Origin: a virus
Direction: 5' to 3' (one strand)
Virus record (IMG/VR): IMGVR_UViG_3300046313_000494
Location: 1-20,916 of that record
DNA length: 20,916 bases
The notes beneath the pieces were generated by a model. The model was not told the DNA's origin and made no database searches. It worked only from the letters and a program-made list of their open reading frames with translations. The position numbers were made by a program, and so were the translations under genes. Of the stretch, positions 13,771 through 17,777 are shown piece after piece; position 1 is the first letter of the stretch, and each line of letters starts with the position of its first letter.

Positions 13771-14417
13771 CAAATACATCACTATTCGATTACTTAAGGA
13801 AACCGGCAGGTATTGAATTAGGAACTGCAGTATACCAAGCAGCTAGAAGAGAGAGAGCTCCCATAGCAATAAGAGAGGTCACTACTAGAAAGTATAAAGG
13901 TAAAGTAGTTCTTTATACAAAAGAGTTCTTAGACAATTACTTTAAAAGTAGTAGTGTATTAGTATCAACAAATAATAAGTATATGAACGAAACAAACAAC
14001 AGCTTATTCACAGCAACAACAGGAACAGCAACCCTGACAAATTCAGGATACTCAGGAACCATTAATGGAAATATTAATTCCGTATTAACAGTACCATCCG
14101 CATTAGGATACTCAGGAACATCTGTTACAACAATTGCAGACGGATCAGGATTAACCTTACAAGGTAATTCAACAATTAATTATTCACATTCAAATTTAAC
14201 TCAAAACAATATGAAACCAACACAAGTAAAAGTAGCAGTATTTACAATCACAAGAGATCAAGATACTAACGAAATCAACTCAAGCAAGTTCTTAAAAGAG
14301 TTTTGGGTTGAGCAAAAGAACGGAGTATCAATTGACTTAGTTGTTGCAAAACACCTAGATAAAGACTTTGATCCAGAAACTACAATTATCAAAGTACTTT
14401 CTACAGTATCTTTCTAA
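13758..14417 (+). CDS. Hypothetical three-part protein with internal repeat
   Basis: The 219-residue product has three visibly different parts in one frame. Residues 1-63 are a basic helical domain (L-F-D-Y-L-R-K-P-A-G-I-E-L-G, then T-R-K-Y-K-G-K-V-V-L-Y-T-K-E-F-L-D-N-Y-F). Residues about 66-150 are Thr/Ser/Gly/Asn-rich and include G-Y-S-G-T twice, 20 residues apart. Residues about 152-219 are a compact domain starting at an internal Met (P-T-Q-V-K-V-A-V-F-T-I-T-R-D-Q-D). The internal ATGs at 13984 and 14211 could be starts of independent products. The middle resembles phage structural or surface-exposed linkers. No family recognised. It is the last gene before the RNA-rich region. Confidence 0.65.
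   Translation: MSKIANTSLFDYLRKPAGIELGTAVYQAARRERAPIAIREVTTRKYKGKVVLYTKEFLDNYFKSSSVLVSTNNKYMNETNNSLFTATTGTATLTNSGYSGTINGNINSVLTVPSALGYSGTSVTTIADGSGLTLQGNSTINYSHSNLTQNNMKPTQVKVAVFTITRDQDTNEINSSKFLKEFWVEQKNGVSIDLVVAKHLDKDFDPETTIIKVLSTVSF
14045..14119 (+). repeat. 15-bp direct repeat, two copies 60 bp apart
   Basis: AGGATACTCAGGAAC occurs at 14045-14059 and again at 14105-14119. The 60-bp offset is a multiple of three, so both copies code the same peptide inside the 13758 gene. It marks a small in-frame duplication. Confidence 0.8.
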
Positions 14418-14429
14418 TAAAAATAATTT

Positions 14430-14563
14430 ACCAACGCTCGCTGTTAGGTGATGTATTCAGACGAAAAAGGGTTAATAGTAGTCATTCACAAACCAGTAAC
14501 CCTGCTCATGTACAAGCCCCGTAACTGATAACTCGGTAGGCTACATGAAAGACACAGGTTGGT
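14430..14563 (+). ncRNA. Multi-helix structured RNA of unknown class
   Basis: The segment is closed by ACCAAC (14430-14435) with GTTGGT (14558-14563), continued after an internal loop by CTGT/ACAG (14441-14444/14554-14557). Inside are two hairpins: GGGTTA/TAACCC, and CATGTA/TACATG with nested GCC/GGC and CCG/CGG. There is no convincing frame across it, and it starts 12 bases after the stop of the previous gene. It lies immediately before a tRNA-like RNA, so it could be a processed leader. No known family recognised. Confidence 0.55.
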
Positions 14564-14568
14564 AAAAA

Positions 14569-14644
14569 AGTCAGGTGGGCGTAATGAGGGATTGGTCCCG
14601 AGTCCTTTAAGGTTGCTTATCCGGTTCGAGTCCGGCCCTGACTT
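14569..14644 (+). tRNA. tRNA-like RNA, anticodon not assignable
   Basis: The acceptor stem is perfect, AGTCAGG/CCTGACT, and the T-arm is canonical (CCGG-TTCGAGT-CCGG). The middle 42 nt do not make a normal D and anticodon arm; they best form GGGA-TTGG-TCCC and TAAG-GTTG-CTTA hairpins. Either it is a decayed tRNA or an RNA that uses a tRNA top half, for example to recruit processing enzymes. CTTTAAG could be read as an anticodon loop, but its stem does not pair. Confidence 0.5.
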
Positions 14645-14651
14645 CAAATTT

Positions 14652-14668
14652 TAAGATTACCGTTCTTT
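14652..14668 (+). repeat. Left arm of 16-bp inverted repeat around the 14690 gene, with boxA-like core
   Basis: TAAGATTACCGTTCTTT pairs with AAAGAACGGTATCTTA at 14961-14976 (16 pairs, one bulged T). The segment GTTCTTTGA (14662-14670) also resembles the boxA antitermination element of ribosomal leaders. Confidence 0.7.
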
Positions 14669-14689
14669 GAAATTAAAGCAACAAAAATT

Positions 14690-14953
14690 ATGGAAACACT
14701 TATAACATTTGGTTTAGGTGCAGGTACAGTTCTTATTGTAATAGGAGTTGTGGCTGTGTTTAAGTTAGTAAAACAAGTAAAGGCATTAAAACAAGCAACA
14801 GTGGACATAGGAAATACTATGACACAAGAAGTACAACATCTTCACCATAGAATAGATGACACAGAGAGAACACTAAACTCAGCAATAGATTCTAGGTTAG
14901 ATAGATTAGAGACAAAGATTACAAGAGAATACAAACAAATACTAAAAGGATAA
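14690..14953 (+). CDS. 87-residue membrane protein with coiled coil
   Basis: The N-terminal hydrophobic helix (residues 4-24: L-I-T-F-G-L-G-A-G-T-V-L-I-V-I-G-V-V-A-V-F) is followed by a basic stop (K-L-V-K-Q-V-K). A helix of about 55 residues follows with heptad-like L-x-x-R-I-D-D-T-E-x-x-L-x-x-x-I-D-x-R-L-D-R-L-E, so it is an anchored coiled coil. The topology is like a phage membrane-tethered scaffold or small lysis accessory, but no family is recognised. The gene sits between the arms of a 16-bp inverted repeat, so its message could be excised or protected as a stem-closed unit. Confidence 0.7.
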   Translation: METLITFGLGAGTVLIVIGVVAVFKLVKQVKALKQATVDIGNTMTQEVQHLHHRIDDTERTLNSAIDSRLDRLETKITREYKQILKG

Positions 14954-14960
14954 AATAATA

Positions 14961-14976
14961 AAAGAACGGTATCTTA
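14961..14976 (+). repeat. Right arm of 16-bp inverted repeat around the 14690 gene
   Basis: AAAGAACGGTATCTTA is the reverse complement of the left arm at 14652-14668 except for one extra T there. It starts 7 bases after the stop of the 14690 gene. It has no T-run, so this is not a simple terminator. Confidence 0.7.
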
Positions 14977-14994
14977 TAAAAAATAAAACAACTG

Positions 14995-15025
14995 TTGCAT
15001 TGGAAAGAAAAAAGCAGTATATTTA
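14995..15025 (+). promoter_or_regulatory. Promoter TTGC-N19-TATATTTA
   Basis: TTGC at 14995-14998, 19 bases, TATATTTA at 15018-15025. Expected transcription start is near 15032, 13 bases before the ATG of the 47-residue frame at 15045. Same layout as four other promoters in the window. Confidence 0.75.
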
Positions 15026-15044
15026 TATATAGAACAAAAGCAAA

Positions 15045-15188
15045 ATGAAAGCACAACAAAACATACATCAATCTAATCTTACAGCGCAGAGAGCCATTAG
15101 TATATGGTCGGCCTCGTTATGTGGATCAGATACTGTGATTGGCTTTACATATAATAACGAACCGAAACAAGGTGGTACCGAGGTGTGA
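15045..15188 (+). CDS. 47-residue protein, monocistronic
   Basis: A short frame that is the only ATG-started frame in a complete small transcription unit: promoter at 14995-15025, ATG at 15045, stop TGA at 15186-15188, terminator at 15226-15254. The product starts M-K-A-Q-Q-N-I-H-Q-S, contains W-S-A-S-L-C-G-S-D-T-V-I-G-F-T-Y, and ends K-Q-G-G-T-E-V. It has no membrane segment and no recognised family. Codons here are more GC-rich than in neighbouring genes, so the transcript may instead be a regulatory RNA. Confidence 0.5.
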   Translation: MKAQQNIHQSNLTAQRAISIWSASLCGSDTVIGFTYNNEPKQGGTEV

Positions 15189-15225
15189 TATGATATAATA
15201 AAAAATACATATTATTAGTAAGGTA

Positions 15226-15254
15226 CCCGGATCAAAAAAAGATTCGGGTTTTTT
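15226..15254 (+). terminator. Rho-independent terminator
   Basis: CCCGGATC pairs with GATTCGGG (8 pairs, one G-T) across a loop of seven A, followed by six T. It ends the 15045 unit and separates it from the tRNA-array promoter 12 bases on. Confidence 0.9.
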
Positions 15255-15266
15255 ATTGAAAAAAAG

Positions 15267-15297
15267 TTGCTACAAAGGAAAAAAGATAGTATCTTTA
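15267..15297 (+). promoter_or_regulatory. Promoter of the tRNA array, TTGC-N19-TATCTTTA
   Basis: TTGC at 15267-15270, 19 bases, TATCTTTA at 15290-15297. It lies 48 bases before the first tRNA and upstream of the boxA-like element and the left processing arm. Confidence 0.8.
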
Positions 15298-15317
15298 CCA
15301 AGTAGAAAAAAATAACA

Positions 15318-15334
15318 GTTCATTGACATATTGG
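15318..15334 (+). promoter_or_regulatory. boxA-like / ribosomal-leader-like element
   Basis: GTTCATTGACATATTGG differs by one base from the GTTCTTTGACATATTGG type of sequence that I recall upstream of Bacteroidota 16S genes. It sits in the leader of the array transcript, where an antitermination signal would help transcription cross 2.9 kb of strong RNA structure. Confidence 0.4.
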
Positions 15335-15342
15335 ATAAAATT
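15328..15342 (+). repeat. Left arm of 15-bp inverted repeat enclosing the tRNA array
   Basis: ATATTGGATAAAATT is the perfect reverse complement of AATTTTATCCAATAT at 18191-18205. It ends 2 bases before the first tRNA. Confidence 0.8.
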
Positions 15343-15344
15343 AA

Positions 15345-15426
15345 GGAAGAGTGGACAGTGGTCGTCAAGCGGTCTTGAAAACCGTCGCTCGGTAACGGGT
15401 TGCAGGTTCGAATCCTGTCTCTTCCG
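15345..15426 (+). tRNA. tRNA-Ser(UGA)
   Basis: Acceptor GGAAGAG/CTCTTCC, D-stem GAC/GTC, anticodon stem GCGGT/ACCGT with loop CTTGAAA (anticodon TGA), long variable arm GCTCG-GTAA-CGGGT, and T-arm GCAGG-TTCGAAT-CCTGT. G73 fits serine. First tRNA of the array. Confidence 0.95.
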
Positions 15427-15432
15427 CAACAA

Positions 15433-15504
15433 TGCCCATTCGTATACCGGTTAGTACACTTGTCTTTGACACAAGCGGAGGTAGTTCAATTCTACCATGG
15501 GCAA
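15433..15504 (+). tRNA. tRNA-Gln(UUG)
   Basis: Acceptor TGCCCAT/ATGGGCA (T1-A72, as usual in tRNA-Gln), D-stem GTAT/GTAC, anticodon stem CTTGT/ACAAG with loop CTTTGAC, T-arm GGTAG-TTCAATT-CTACC. All arms pair. Confidence 0.95.
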
Positions 15505-15511
15505 CAATCAA

Positions 15512-15587
15512 CTGGTAGTAGAGGAGCCCGGTTTATCTCGCTGGCCTTGGACGCTAGAGCACGCAGGTTCGAATCCTGCCTACCCGA
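15512..15587 (+). tRNA. tRNA-Pro(UGG)
   Basis: Acceptor CTGGTAG/CTACCCG with C1-G72 and one mismatch (T2-C71), D-stem GAGG/TCTC, anticodon stem CTGGC/GCTAG with loop CTTGGAC, T-arm GCAGG-TTCGAAT-CCTGC. Confidence 0.92.
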
Positions 15588-15601
15588 CGAGGAGACTGTT
15601 A

Positions 15602-15643
15602 CTAATTCATAGTCCTTATATGACGACGGAAGCATAGAATTAG
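15602..15643 (+). ncRNA. Stem-loop spacer RNA before tRNA-Lys
   Basis: CTAATTC (15602-15608) pairs with GAATTAG (15637-15643), with an inner TATG/CATA hairpin. It fills the 60-nt gap between tRNA-Pro and tRNA-Lys. Not a tRNA; perhaps a processing element. Confidence 0.4.
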
Positions 15644-15647
15644 ATCT

Positions 15648-15718
15648 GCCCTCTAGGCTTTAAAGTGAAGCACCTAGCTTTTAACTAGGGTAAGAAGGAG
15701 CATTACCTTCAGGGGGTA
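15648..15718 (+). tRNA. tRNA-Lys(UUU) with aberrant T-loop and D-loop
   Basis: All four stems pair: GCCCTCT/AGGGGGT (two G-T), GCTT/AAGC, CCTAG/CTAGG with loop CTTTTAA, and GAAGG/CCTTC. But the T-loop is AGCATTA instead of TTCRANY, and the D-loop TAAAGTG lacks the GG pair that normally docks on it. Standard tRNA finders that weight the T-loop may miss it. C56 and a purine at 57 are kept, while 54 and 58 are swapped to A and T. Confidence 0.85.
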
Positions 15719-15726
15719 CAACAACG

Positions 15727-15800
15727 GCCTCGTTGGCGTAATAGAAGCGTAATTGTTTTACATGCAATAGGCGGTGGAGCATAACCATCACGAGGCACCA
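15727..15800 (+). tRNA. tRNA-Val(UAC) with aberrant T-loop, CCA encoded
   Basis: Acceptor GCCTCGT/ACGAGGC, D-stem GCGT/GCGT (wobble ends), anticodon stem ATTGT/GCAAT with loop TTTACAT, T-stem GGTGG/CCATC. The T-loop is AGCATAA, almost the same as in the neighbouring tRNA-Lys, and the D-loop AATAGAA has no GG. A73 is followed by a genomic CCA (15798-15800). Confidence 0.85.
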
Positions 15801-15847
15801 TAGGGGTTCGCACTACACTGTAGAGATTTAGGAAGTGCATTTGGGGA
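15801..15847 (+). ncRNA. Hairpin spacer before tRNA-Tyr
   Basis: GCACT (15810-15814) pairs with AGTGC (15834-15838). It may be a leader of the unusual tRNA-Tyr that follows. Little else can be said. Confidence 0.3.
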
Positions 15848-15914
15848 CGACAGGCAAGGTGCCGAGCAGGTCTGTAAAACCTCACTGAGTAGGTTCGATT
15901 CCTACGGTCTGCGC
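15848..15914 (+). tRNA. tRNA-Tyr(GUA), irregular 5' half
   Basis: The anticodon loop CTGTAAA is held by AGGT/ACCT (outer C-C mismatch), and the T-arm GTAGG-TTCGATT-CCTAC is canonical. The acceptor is unclear: CG-(A)-CAGGC pairs with GTCTGCG with one bulged A, but this uses up the GGC that would otherwise form the D-stem with GCC at 15861-15863. So the molecule may lack a D-arm or have a poor acceptor. Exact ends are uncertain. Confidence 0.6.
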
Positions 15915-15948
15915 AATAGAAAAATTGTTTCACTAAAAAATGTAAATC

Positions 15949-16455
15949 ATGAACAAGTATCAAAAAACACTAGTAGTGGATTCAAGCTTTATGGCAAGAA
16001 GTGTTATCAGTACTGAAAGAGCGTTCGTGATTTCATATAAAGGTAATGCTGAAATAGTAGCTGAGCATCCAGAGACATTCGGATTAGTAAATCCACAATT
16101 AGAGATATTTAAACCATCTATCATCAGAGTGTTTAAATACGTAAAGCAAAACATCCACAAAGTACCTCTAACAAGAGAGAATGTGTACCGAAGAGATAAC
16201 TTCGAATGTGTATACTGTGGAAACAGTCACATCAAATCATTGACATTAGATCACGTGATTCCTCAATCAAAAGGAGGAAAAGATAGTTGGGACAATTTAG
16301 TGACCGCTTGTAGAAGCTGCAATAGTGAGAAAGCAGACTTAACATTGGACGAATACGGAAAAGAGATTCCAGAACCTAAACGTCCCCACTATTTAATGTT
16401 GATGAAACAAATGCATGACATACCAAAAGAATGGGAAACATTTTTATTTTTTTAG
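15949..16455 (+). CDS. HNH endonuclease inside the tRNA array
   Basis: Of 168 residues, 1-75 form the small N-terminal domain seen in Bacteroidota HNH proteins (V-V-D-S-S-F, then S-T-E-R-A-F-V-I-S-Y, then I-I-R-V-F-K-Y-V). Residues 80-130 are the HNH core: C87-x-x-C90, L-T-L-D101-H102-V-I-P-Q-S-K-G-G-K, N116-L-V-T-A-C121-x-x-C124-N125. The four Cys bind structural zinc; D-H, N and N are the nuclease residues. It sits between tRNA-Tyr and tRNA-Cys, and the array promoter motif is repeated just after it, consistent with later insertion. Family members include homing nucleases and McrA-like defence nucleases; here a homing or selfish role is most likely (inference). Confidence 0.88.
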   Translation: MNKYQKTLVVDSSFMARSVISTERAFVISYKGNAEIVAEHPETFGLVNPQLEIFKPSIIRVFKYVKQNIHKVPLTRENVYRRDNFECVYCGNSHIKSLTLDHVIPQSKGGKDSWDNLVTACRSCNSEKADLTLDEYGKEIPEPKRPHYLMLMKQMHDIPKEWETFLFF

Positions 16456-16464
16456 TAAAAAAAG

Positions 16465-16495
16465 TTGCTAGAAAGAATTAAAGTTCGTATCTTTA
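16465..16495 (+). promoter_or_regulatory. Promoter TTGC-N19-TATCTTTA after the HNH gene
   Basis: TTGC at 16465-16468, 19 bases, TATCTTTA at 16488-16495; both boxes match the array promoter at 15267 exactly. Expected start is 16501-16503, a few bases before tRNA-Cys at 16506, so it restarts the second half of the array. Confidence 0.8.
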
Positions 16496-16505
16496 AGTAT
16501 AAGAA

Positions 16506-16575
16506 GGGCAAGGTGGCCATGGAGACCGGTAGCATTGCAAACGCTACAGACAGAGTTCGATTCTCTGCTTGCCCT
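16506..16575 (+). tRNA. tRNA-Cys(GCA)
   Basis: Acceptor GGGCAAG/CTTGCCC with T73 (typical of Cys), anticodon loop TTGCAAA on TAGC/GCTA closed by an A31-C39 mismatch, T-arm CAGAG-TTCGATT-CTCTG. The D-stem is weak (GG/CC plus one mismatch). Confidence 0.88.
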
Positions 16576-16584
16576 CTTCTAAGG

Positions 16585-16666
16585 TTCGACCCTCTACCAA
16601 ATGTACTACACCTACAGATGGAATCATGAGGGAGCTACCGACTGATAAGTGACCGCACATGCGGTA
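16585..16666 (+). ncRNA. Structured spacer between tRNA-Cys and tRNA-Leu
   Basis: CCCTC (16590-16594) pairs with GAGGG (16628-16632), and ACCGC-ACAT-GCGGT (16652-16665) is a tight hairpin directly before tRNA-Leu. No tRNA arms can be drawn. Confidence 0.4.
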
Positions 16667-16670
16667 AATT

Positions 16671-16743
16671 GCCCGAGTGGTGGAACGGTAGACACGCTAG
16701 TCTTAGGAACTAGATACTGAGGGTTCGAATCCCTCCTTGGGTA
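16671..16743 (+). tRNA. tRNA-Leu(UAG) lacking the long variable arm
   Basis: Acceptor GCCCGAG/CTTGGGT, Leu-type D-arm (GTG, loop with GG, CAC), anticodon stem CTAGT/ACTAG with loop CTTAGGA, T-arm GAGGG-TTCGAAT-CCCTC. Bacterial tRNA-Leu is class II with a variable arm of 10 nt or more, but here the variable region is only ATACT. The rest is clearly Leu-derived. Confidence 0.88.
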
Positions 16744-16748
16744 CAATA

Positions 16749-16826
16749 GATAGGTCTCAAAGCGGTTGAGATATTGGTAGACATAATTGCTCGGAAGAGC
16801 TAGACTAAGCATCTAGTCCGCCTATC
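16749..16826 (+). ncRNA. tRNA-like four-way-junction RNA
   Basis: Closed by GATAGGT/GCCTATC (7 pairs, one G-T), like an acceptor stem. The first hairpin, CTCA-AAGCGGT-TGAG, looks like a D-arm. Then come GCTC-GGAA-GAGC with a GNRA-type loop and TAGA-CTAAGCA-TCTA, which could be an anticodon-like arm. No T-arm is present. Size and position match a tRNA, but it cannot be a standard one. Confidence 0.5.
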
Positions 16827-16835
16827 GCATTAAAA

Positions 16836-16901
16836 TTAGAGTTAGCTTATAGCAAAGCAGCAGGGGCTAACCTGCAGAACGGATACGAAACCCGACTCTA
16901 A
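16836..16901 (+). tRNA. Degenerate tRNA, possibly Ser(GCU)
   Basis: Perfect acceptor TTAGAGT/ACTCTAA, D-arm GCTT-ATAGCA-AAGC without GG, anticodon stem GCAGG/CCTGC with a six-base loop GGCTAA, 4-nt variable region, and a weak T-arm (CGG/CCG) without TTC. Counting from the 3' side of the loop, the anticodon is GCT (Ser), but position 32 or 33 is missing and there is no Ser variable arm. Only 66 nt long. Confidence 0.5.
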
Positions 16902-16907
16902 TTAACT

Positions 16908-16981
16908 GCTTCTGACGCATAAATGGTGGTGCACAGGATTTGTAACCCTGAATAGAATCGGTTCGATCCCGATCAGAAGCT
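16908..16981 (+). tRNA. tRNA-Thr(UGU)
   Basis: Acceptor GCTTCTG/CAGAAGC, D-stem GCAT/GTGC with GG in the loop, anticodon stem CAGG/CCTG plus an A31-C39 mismatch, loop TTTGTAA, T-arm ATCGG-TTCGATC-CCGAT. Confidence 0.92.
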
Positions 16982-16985
16982 CAGC

Positions 16986-17131
16986 AGTCATTTGAGCTAG
17001 TACTAGGACAATGACTATCAACGGAGGAAGCTAGTCTCACGGTTGGTCCTGTAGGTTGCGACGTAGGTCCGTAAAAGTGAACCCCTACCAGGTAGAGTAG
17101 GTCAAACACCAGTAAGTGGTTAAGCTCTACC
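16986..17131 (+). ncRNA. Structured spacer RNA between tRNA-Thr and tRNA-Gly
   Basis: About 145 nt with AGTCAT/ATGACT (16986-16991/17011-17016), GTAGG/CCTAC (17051-17055/17084-17088), and GGTAGAG/CTCTACC (17091-17097/17125-17131) enclosing ACCA-GTAAG-TGGT. No coding frame and no tRNA arms. Class unknown. Confidence 0.45.
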
Positions 17132-17136
17132 AAACT

Positions 17137-17208
17137 GCGGCTATCGTATAATGGTCATTACTTTAGACTTCCAATCTAAAGATGAGAGTTCGATTCTCTC
17201 TAGCCGCT
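17137..17208 (+). tRNA. tRNA-Gly(UCC)
   Basis: Acceptor GCGGCTA/TAGCCGC, anticodon stem TTAGA/TCTAA with loop CTTCCAA, T-arm GAGAG-TTCGATT-CTCTC, T73. One D-stem mismatch. Confidence 0.95.
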
Positions 17209-17214
17209 CAAAGT

Positions 17215-17299
17215 GTTGTTCCCTTGAGGAAGGAATTATAAACCATGATTAAAGGCGTAGAAATGAATCTAATGTACGCACAGCACAGAGGAACTCAAC
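17215..17299 (+). ncRNA. Structured spacer RNA between tRNA-Gly and tRNA-Glu
   Basis: Closed by GTTG-TTCC (17215-17222) with GGAA-CT-CAAC (17290-17299). An inner GCGTA/TACGC stem competes with TAGA/TCTA. No tRNA arms seen. Confidence 0.4.
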
Positions 17300-17307
17300 C
17301 TCAAATT

Positions 17308-17379
17308 GGCCCTATCGTCTATCGGTTAGGACATATGGTTTTCATCCATAAAAGTCGGGTTCGACTCCCGGTGGGGCTA
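17308..17379 (+). tRNA. tRNA-Glu(UUC)
   Basis: Acceptor GGCCCTA/TGGGGCT (terminal G-T), D-stem GTCT/GGAC, anticodon stem TATGG/CCATA with loop TTTTCAT, T-arm TCGGG-TTCGACT-CCCGG. Confidence 0.94.
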
Positions 17380-17380
17380 C

Positions 17381-17466
17381 AAGGGTTAGGAGCAACGTGT
17401 CCCCTTAATTGCACAATGTTGACACTGGAAAGACAGATGGTGGTTGACGGCTCGGAACAGACGAGC
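17381..17466 (+). ncRNA. Structured spacer RNA between tRNA-Glu and tRNA-Ala
   Basis: AAGGG/CCCTT (17381-17385/17402-17406), GTGTC/GACAC as an alternative pairing, and hairpin GCTCG-GAACAGA-CGAGC (17450-17466) just before tRNA-Ala. Class unknown. Confidence 0.4.
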
Positions 17467-17470
17467 ATTT

Positions 17471-17543
17471 GGGGCTGTAGCTCAACTGGATGAGCGCTAT
17501 CCTTGCACGATAGAGGATGTGGGTTCGACTCCCATCAGTTCCA
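17471..17543 (+). tRNA. tRNA-Ala(UGC)
   Basis: Acceptor GGGGCTG/CAGTTCC (with G-T pairs), D-stem GCTC/GAGC, anticodon stem CTATC/GATAG with loop CTTGCAC, T-arm GTGGG-TTCGACT-CCCAT. All arms pair. Confidence 0.96.
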
Positions 17544-17545
17544 CA

Positions 17546-17698
17546 AAAATAATAAGCGAGGTAAGACTGGTAGGCTTTTAATCCTAAACCTAGAAAGAGG
17601 AGGGAGAGGCTAACGAAAGAACCGAACGAGTAGTTAGTTGAAGGGATTTACTTGAAGGTTAAGTTTGGTGTAGAGTAAATTGTGTACCTTATTATTTT
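17546..17698 (+). ncRNA. 153-nt structured RNA with 11-bp closing stem, between tRNA-Ala and tRNA-Asp
   Basis: AAAATAATAAG (17546-17556) pairs perfectly with CTTATTATTTT (17688-17698). Inside are TAGG-CTTTTAAT-CCTA, CTAAC/GTTAG, and ATTTAC/GTAAAT enclosing ACTT/AAGT, a multi-branched layout. The first hairpin loop contains CTTTTAA, identical to the anticodon loop of the array's tRNA-Lys. No coding frame crosses it. No known family recognised. Confidence 0.6.
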
Positions 17699-17702
17699 AA
17701 TT

Positions 17703-17773
17703 GGTCTATTAGTACAGAGGTAGTATACTTGGTTGTCGCCCAAGAGAAGACGGATCGTTACCGTCATAGACCG
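17703..17773 (+). tRNA. tRNA-Asp(GUC) with aberrant T-loop
   Basis: Acceptor GGTCTAT/ATAGACC with G73 (Asp type), D-stem GTAC/GTAT with GG in the loop, anticodon stem CTTGG/CCAAG with loop TTGTCGC, T-stem GACGG/CCGTC. The T-loop is ATCGTTA: C56 and a purine at 57 are kept, while 54 is A and 58 is T. This is the same swap as in the Lys and Val tRNAs. Confidence 0.88.
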
Positions 17774-17777
17774 CTTA

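Noticed and set aside
14569-14644. Ochre-suppressor tRNA (anticodon UUA in CTTTAAG)
   Set aside because: The supposed anticodon stem does not pair (A-G and T-T mismatches), and TAA is used as an ordinary stop by many genes here.
15400-15612. Open frame across the end of tRNA-Ser, tRNA-Gln and tRNA-Pro
   Set aside because: Fully covered by canonical tRNAs.
16541-16671. tRNA-Arg(UCU) suggested by CTTCTAA after tRNA-Cys
   Set aside because: Flanking bases do not form an anticodon stem and no acceptor or T-arm is in register.
17245-17493. Open frame across tRNA-Glu and the start of tRNA-Ala
   Set aside because: Overlaps two clear tRNAs and a structured spacer; no promoter or coupling and composition of RNA genes.
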